A stretch of DNA of 64,000 bases from Himantopus leucocephalus (Eukaryota; Chordata; Aves; Charadriiformes; Recurvirostridae): contig RSEF01000001.1 in assembly GCA_003993805.1 (NCBI GenBank), positions 74,606,340 to 74,670,339 of the forward strand, written 5' to 3'. Numbering within the stretch: position 1 is the stretch's first letter; every line of letters starts with the position of its first letter. Made by a program: the position numbers and the translations under genes. Below, piece after piece: positions 61,373 through 64,000 of this stretch. The notes beneath the pieces are model-generated. The model saw only the letters and a program-made list of their open reading frames with translations, had not been told where the DNA came from and did not search any database.

Positions 61373-64000
61373 CACAGAGGTAATAAATTATAATTCCTAG
61401 ATGTCTTTAAACTGATTATAAACTGCTTTTATCATCCTGCATACAGAGCAAGTATATTTTAGCTTCAATTTTTAGTGTTTCAAGATGTTTTGAAAATACA
61501 GCCTTTTTATCACAGGTTTATGAGTCAGGCAGTCTCCTAGCACTGTCCTGGCCCTGGAGGGTGTTTGAGGCTCTTTTGTACTCTAGTCAATAGCTTATTA
61601 TCTACCTCAGTATTAATGTTTCATGTGAGTTATAGTGTTGCAGGGAGAGGGAGGGGTGAGGAAACAATATTCTATTGAGGAATGGAAGCCCCTTGCCTTC
61701 CCTAGCTCCTGGCGCTGGTATTGAGGTAGATTTATAACTCCATTTGCAGAATTAACTTTTCTCTCTTCCAAACTCCGACTCTAATAATTTTGAAATTGAA
61801 GTTCTGTCGCTTTAAAATGCTCTGACAATTGCTTTGAGACATAGGGCTTTGCTGTGCTGCACTTCATCGACTGAAAAGAAAAAAAAAAACCCCAACCAAA
61901 AAAACCCACCACATTGCTTTAGTAGAATGTTTGGTTTAAACAAGGCTCACAGCTGAAGCAAACTGTCCCTATAGGCAACGCCTGAAACTAAACCGGCATC
62001 ATCTGTCTCCCTCACACAAGCTGTAGAGTAATACATAATTTGAATACAAACCGCTGGCATGTTTTTAAACTGTTTATTGCAAAGAAGTATATTGCTAGTA
62101 TTCTCTAGCAGCATCTGATCTGTGGGATTAAAACCGTGTGTTGTGAAGCTGTTTTCAACAGAATTTTGTACTTCCTCGTTCTCATTCAGGATCAGTTCCC
62201 ATGTCTTACTTAGAGCTTCATTAAAGGTGTGTCTCTTTGGAGAATTTAGACTGACAATGGTGCACACCATATAAAAACTTAAAGGGCTTAATACTGGTTT
62301 CAGCTAAAGCGTTTTTGCTTCAAAATGCCACCCACCTATTGTGCATAAAGATTTGTGGCAAAGTGGTAATAGGGCTCTGTAGGCAAATACACACATTTCA
62401 TGCATTGTTTTTTCCAAGGGGCTTTATAATAATTAAGATCTGATTTAGGCTGCTTGGTGGGGGTGGGGGGGGGAAGTTCAAACTTTGATTCTCTCTGCCA
62501 CTCACCACAGATACTATTTTTTCTGTCTAATTCCTCAGCATGCCATGGACTCTTTGCTTAACATGGGCAATAGCCTGCTTAAATCACAAGTGTATCTCCT
62601 GGTAACATTAATTTCTATATGTTCTCTTCCAAAACCAACTATATTTACCACAAATTGCAGCAAACTTGTGATTGAAACACATTCAAATGTATTAACACTG
62701 TATAATTATTCTGGTCCAAAACCACGACTTTTGGACCAGAAATGAATAATTATCGCCAGGAGAGTTTTAGCTACGCCTAGCATAATTACAGGGCTCATAC
62801 TGGCCAATAAAACAACTAGTATCCTTTTTCTGAAAATTGTTTGCCAAGGTCTCAGTAAACTTTGGCTTCCTTGTTTAGAGACTAGAAAAACACCTTGTTT
62901 TAAAACAAGTGCTGAACCTGGAGTACAGTAGAAAAACAATACTAGCCAGGTTCTTACTGACTGTCAAATAATGCTACCTACTGAGGATTTTAGACTTCCT
63001 CAAACTGTCTTGACATCTCCAGCTGTCTTCTGCGTATTGTCTTCTGCGACTTGTCTTATATTTGTGTTGCATACAAAAGTCTTAGCGATAGACTACCAGT
63101 TGTACTCAGCATTTATGCAAATACAATAAAAGATTGCCTCTATGGGCTTATATAGAAGTGCTGCTCTGCTCCTTTGCACGCCTGTTGTATAAGCTGTCCG
63201 CAAGACCAGTTCTCCAGCAGCAGGGTGGAGTGGTAATGCAATACTGGGTGGTTGTTGGATACTGGCTTGGAAAAGGGTGCCATCTACTGAATTATCAGTA
63301 CAACTTCTTAAAATTCTTACAGGTTCTGCATGGTTTTCAATGCTGCATAGTTTATATGATACCATCATAACACAAGGCAGTAAGATTATAGTCAAAACAA
63401 CTAAAATAAAGAGTGACAAGTCAGGGTATAGACAAGTAAAATTTTAGAAAGTTGGTCAAAGCATTACTGGATATTGAGAGTGATCTAGGAAGGCAGTGCT
63501 GAAGAATCTGGAAGGGAGAATTATTTTGGTTTTCCTTACCTAGAATGGTACAATGTATTCATATTTATATAAGGGGGGGAGGGGAAGAGGTATCATTTGT
63601 TACCAATTTAATATAAGGACTCAAGATGTTGTTAATTTTTTGTTCTAGTCTCTGATCTTATGCAGGATCCGGGTCCTGTTGAATTATATTTTTTTTTTAC
63701 TAGCAAGGATAATTTATTTATTATTAAAATAAAATAATTGTTTCACTGATTTACTGTAATTTAGGCTCATCCTTGTTGGTTTTATGGATGGAAGACTATA
63801 ACAGTGGCTCTGCTTCTGGGATGAAACTACATAGTATAATGTATTTAAGAAGAAAAGTCTTGATGGTTCTGAAACAACATCAGAAAACAAATTTCCAGTT
63901 GGGGCTGCAGCAGTTCCATGGAGTGAGAAGTATAATATTACTGTAATGTCCAAAACATCTATTACAGAATATTGTTATACTCACTGGGCAGTGGACTTGA
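61373..64000. other. AT-rich gene-free DNA
   Basis: No gene was recognised. Frames of about 107 codons on the minus strand (61,947-62,270 and 63,093-63,419) have no identifiable domain, and the first lacks clear splice sites. A G-rich run lies at 62,457-62,475. A perfect palindrome, CTTGTTTTAAAACAAG, lies at 62,894-62,909. Confidence 0.45.
62702..62753. repeat. Strong inverted repeat (hairpin)
   Basis: TCTGGTCCAAAA (62,710-62,721) and TTTTGGACCAGA (62,729-62,740) are perfect reverse complements with a 7-base loop. The outer ATAATTATTC and GAATAATTAT continue the pairing after a small bulge. Confidence 0.85.

Noticed and set aside
61947..62270. 107-codon minus-strand frame
   Set aside because: Balanced composition, but no family resemblance and no clear promoter or splice signals. 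Kept as gene-free.
1..64000. tRNA, rRNA or CRISPR features
   Set aside because: None was seen. No cloverleaf-like, rRNA-like or regularly spaced repeat pattern could be supported.

Overview
The window looks like nuclear DNA from a bird. It is AT-rich and almost gene-free. It carries many CR1-type LINE fragments with the characteristic avian 3' tail (GGTTGGACTTGATGATCTTA then ATGATTCTATGATTCT), simple repeats, and one very CpG-rich island. No complete protein-coding gene could be recognised. Nearly all open frames are short chance frames.

Layout. 1-34.9 kb is mostly featureless AT-rich (intronic or intergenic) DNA with CR1 pieces at 0.94-1.70 kb (minus), 1.86-1.96 kb (plus) and 16.48-17.2 kb (minus, internally deleted). 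It also has a partial LTR-like repeat at 8.77 kb, microsatellites, and an unexplained GC-rich islet at 29.6-30.0 kb. 34.9-36.7 kb holds a CR1 copy that keeps ORF1 (zinc-finger and SGNH-esterase type signatures) and the 3' tail but lacks almost all of ORF2.

37.66-44.72 kb is the most interesting part. An imperfect long inverted repeat brackets a fossil Maverick/Polinton (adintovirus-like) element. A decayed capsid-type gene lies on the plus strand (38.4-39.3 kb). A heavily decayed protein-primed family-B DNA polymerase lies on the minus strand (about 39.66 to about 43.2 kb, possibly to 44.35 kb), so the two are tail to tail. A younger LTR-like repeat is inserted in the polymerase (about 41.3-41.94 kb). 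I see no integrase, protease or packaging ATPase, and at about 7 kb the element is shorter than is usual for the group.

47,674-48,673 is a 1,000-N gap that cuts a minus-strand CR1 (48.67-49.2 kb). 50.74-51.07 kb has an unassigned exon-like frame behind a good splice acceptor. 55.84-57.48 kb is a CpG island with GC boxes and good splice-donor sites on both strands. It is probably a promoter, possibly bidirectional, for genes whose coding exons are not visible here. 57.5-64 kb is AT-rich and contains a 151-bp tandem duplication split by a single N (probably an assembly join) and a strong hairpin at 62.7 kb.

All identifications come from reading translations and motifs by eye. No database search was possible.
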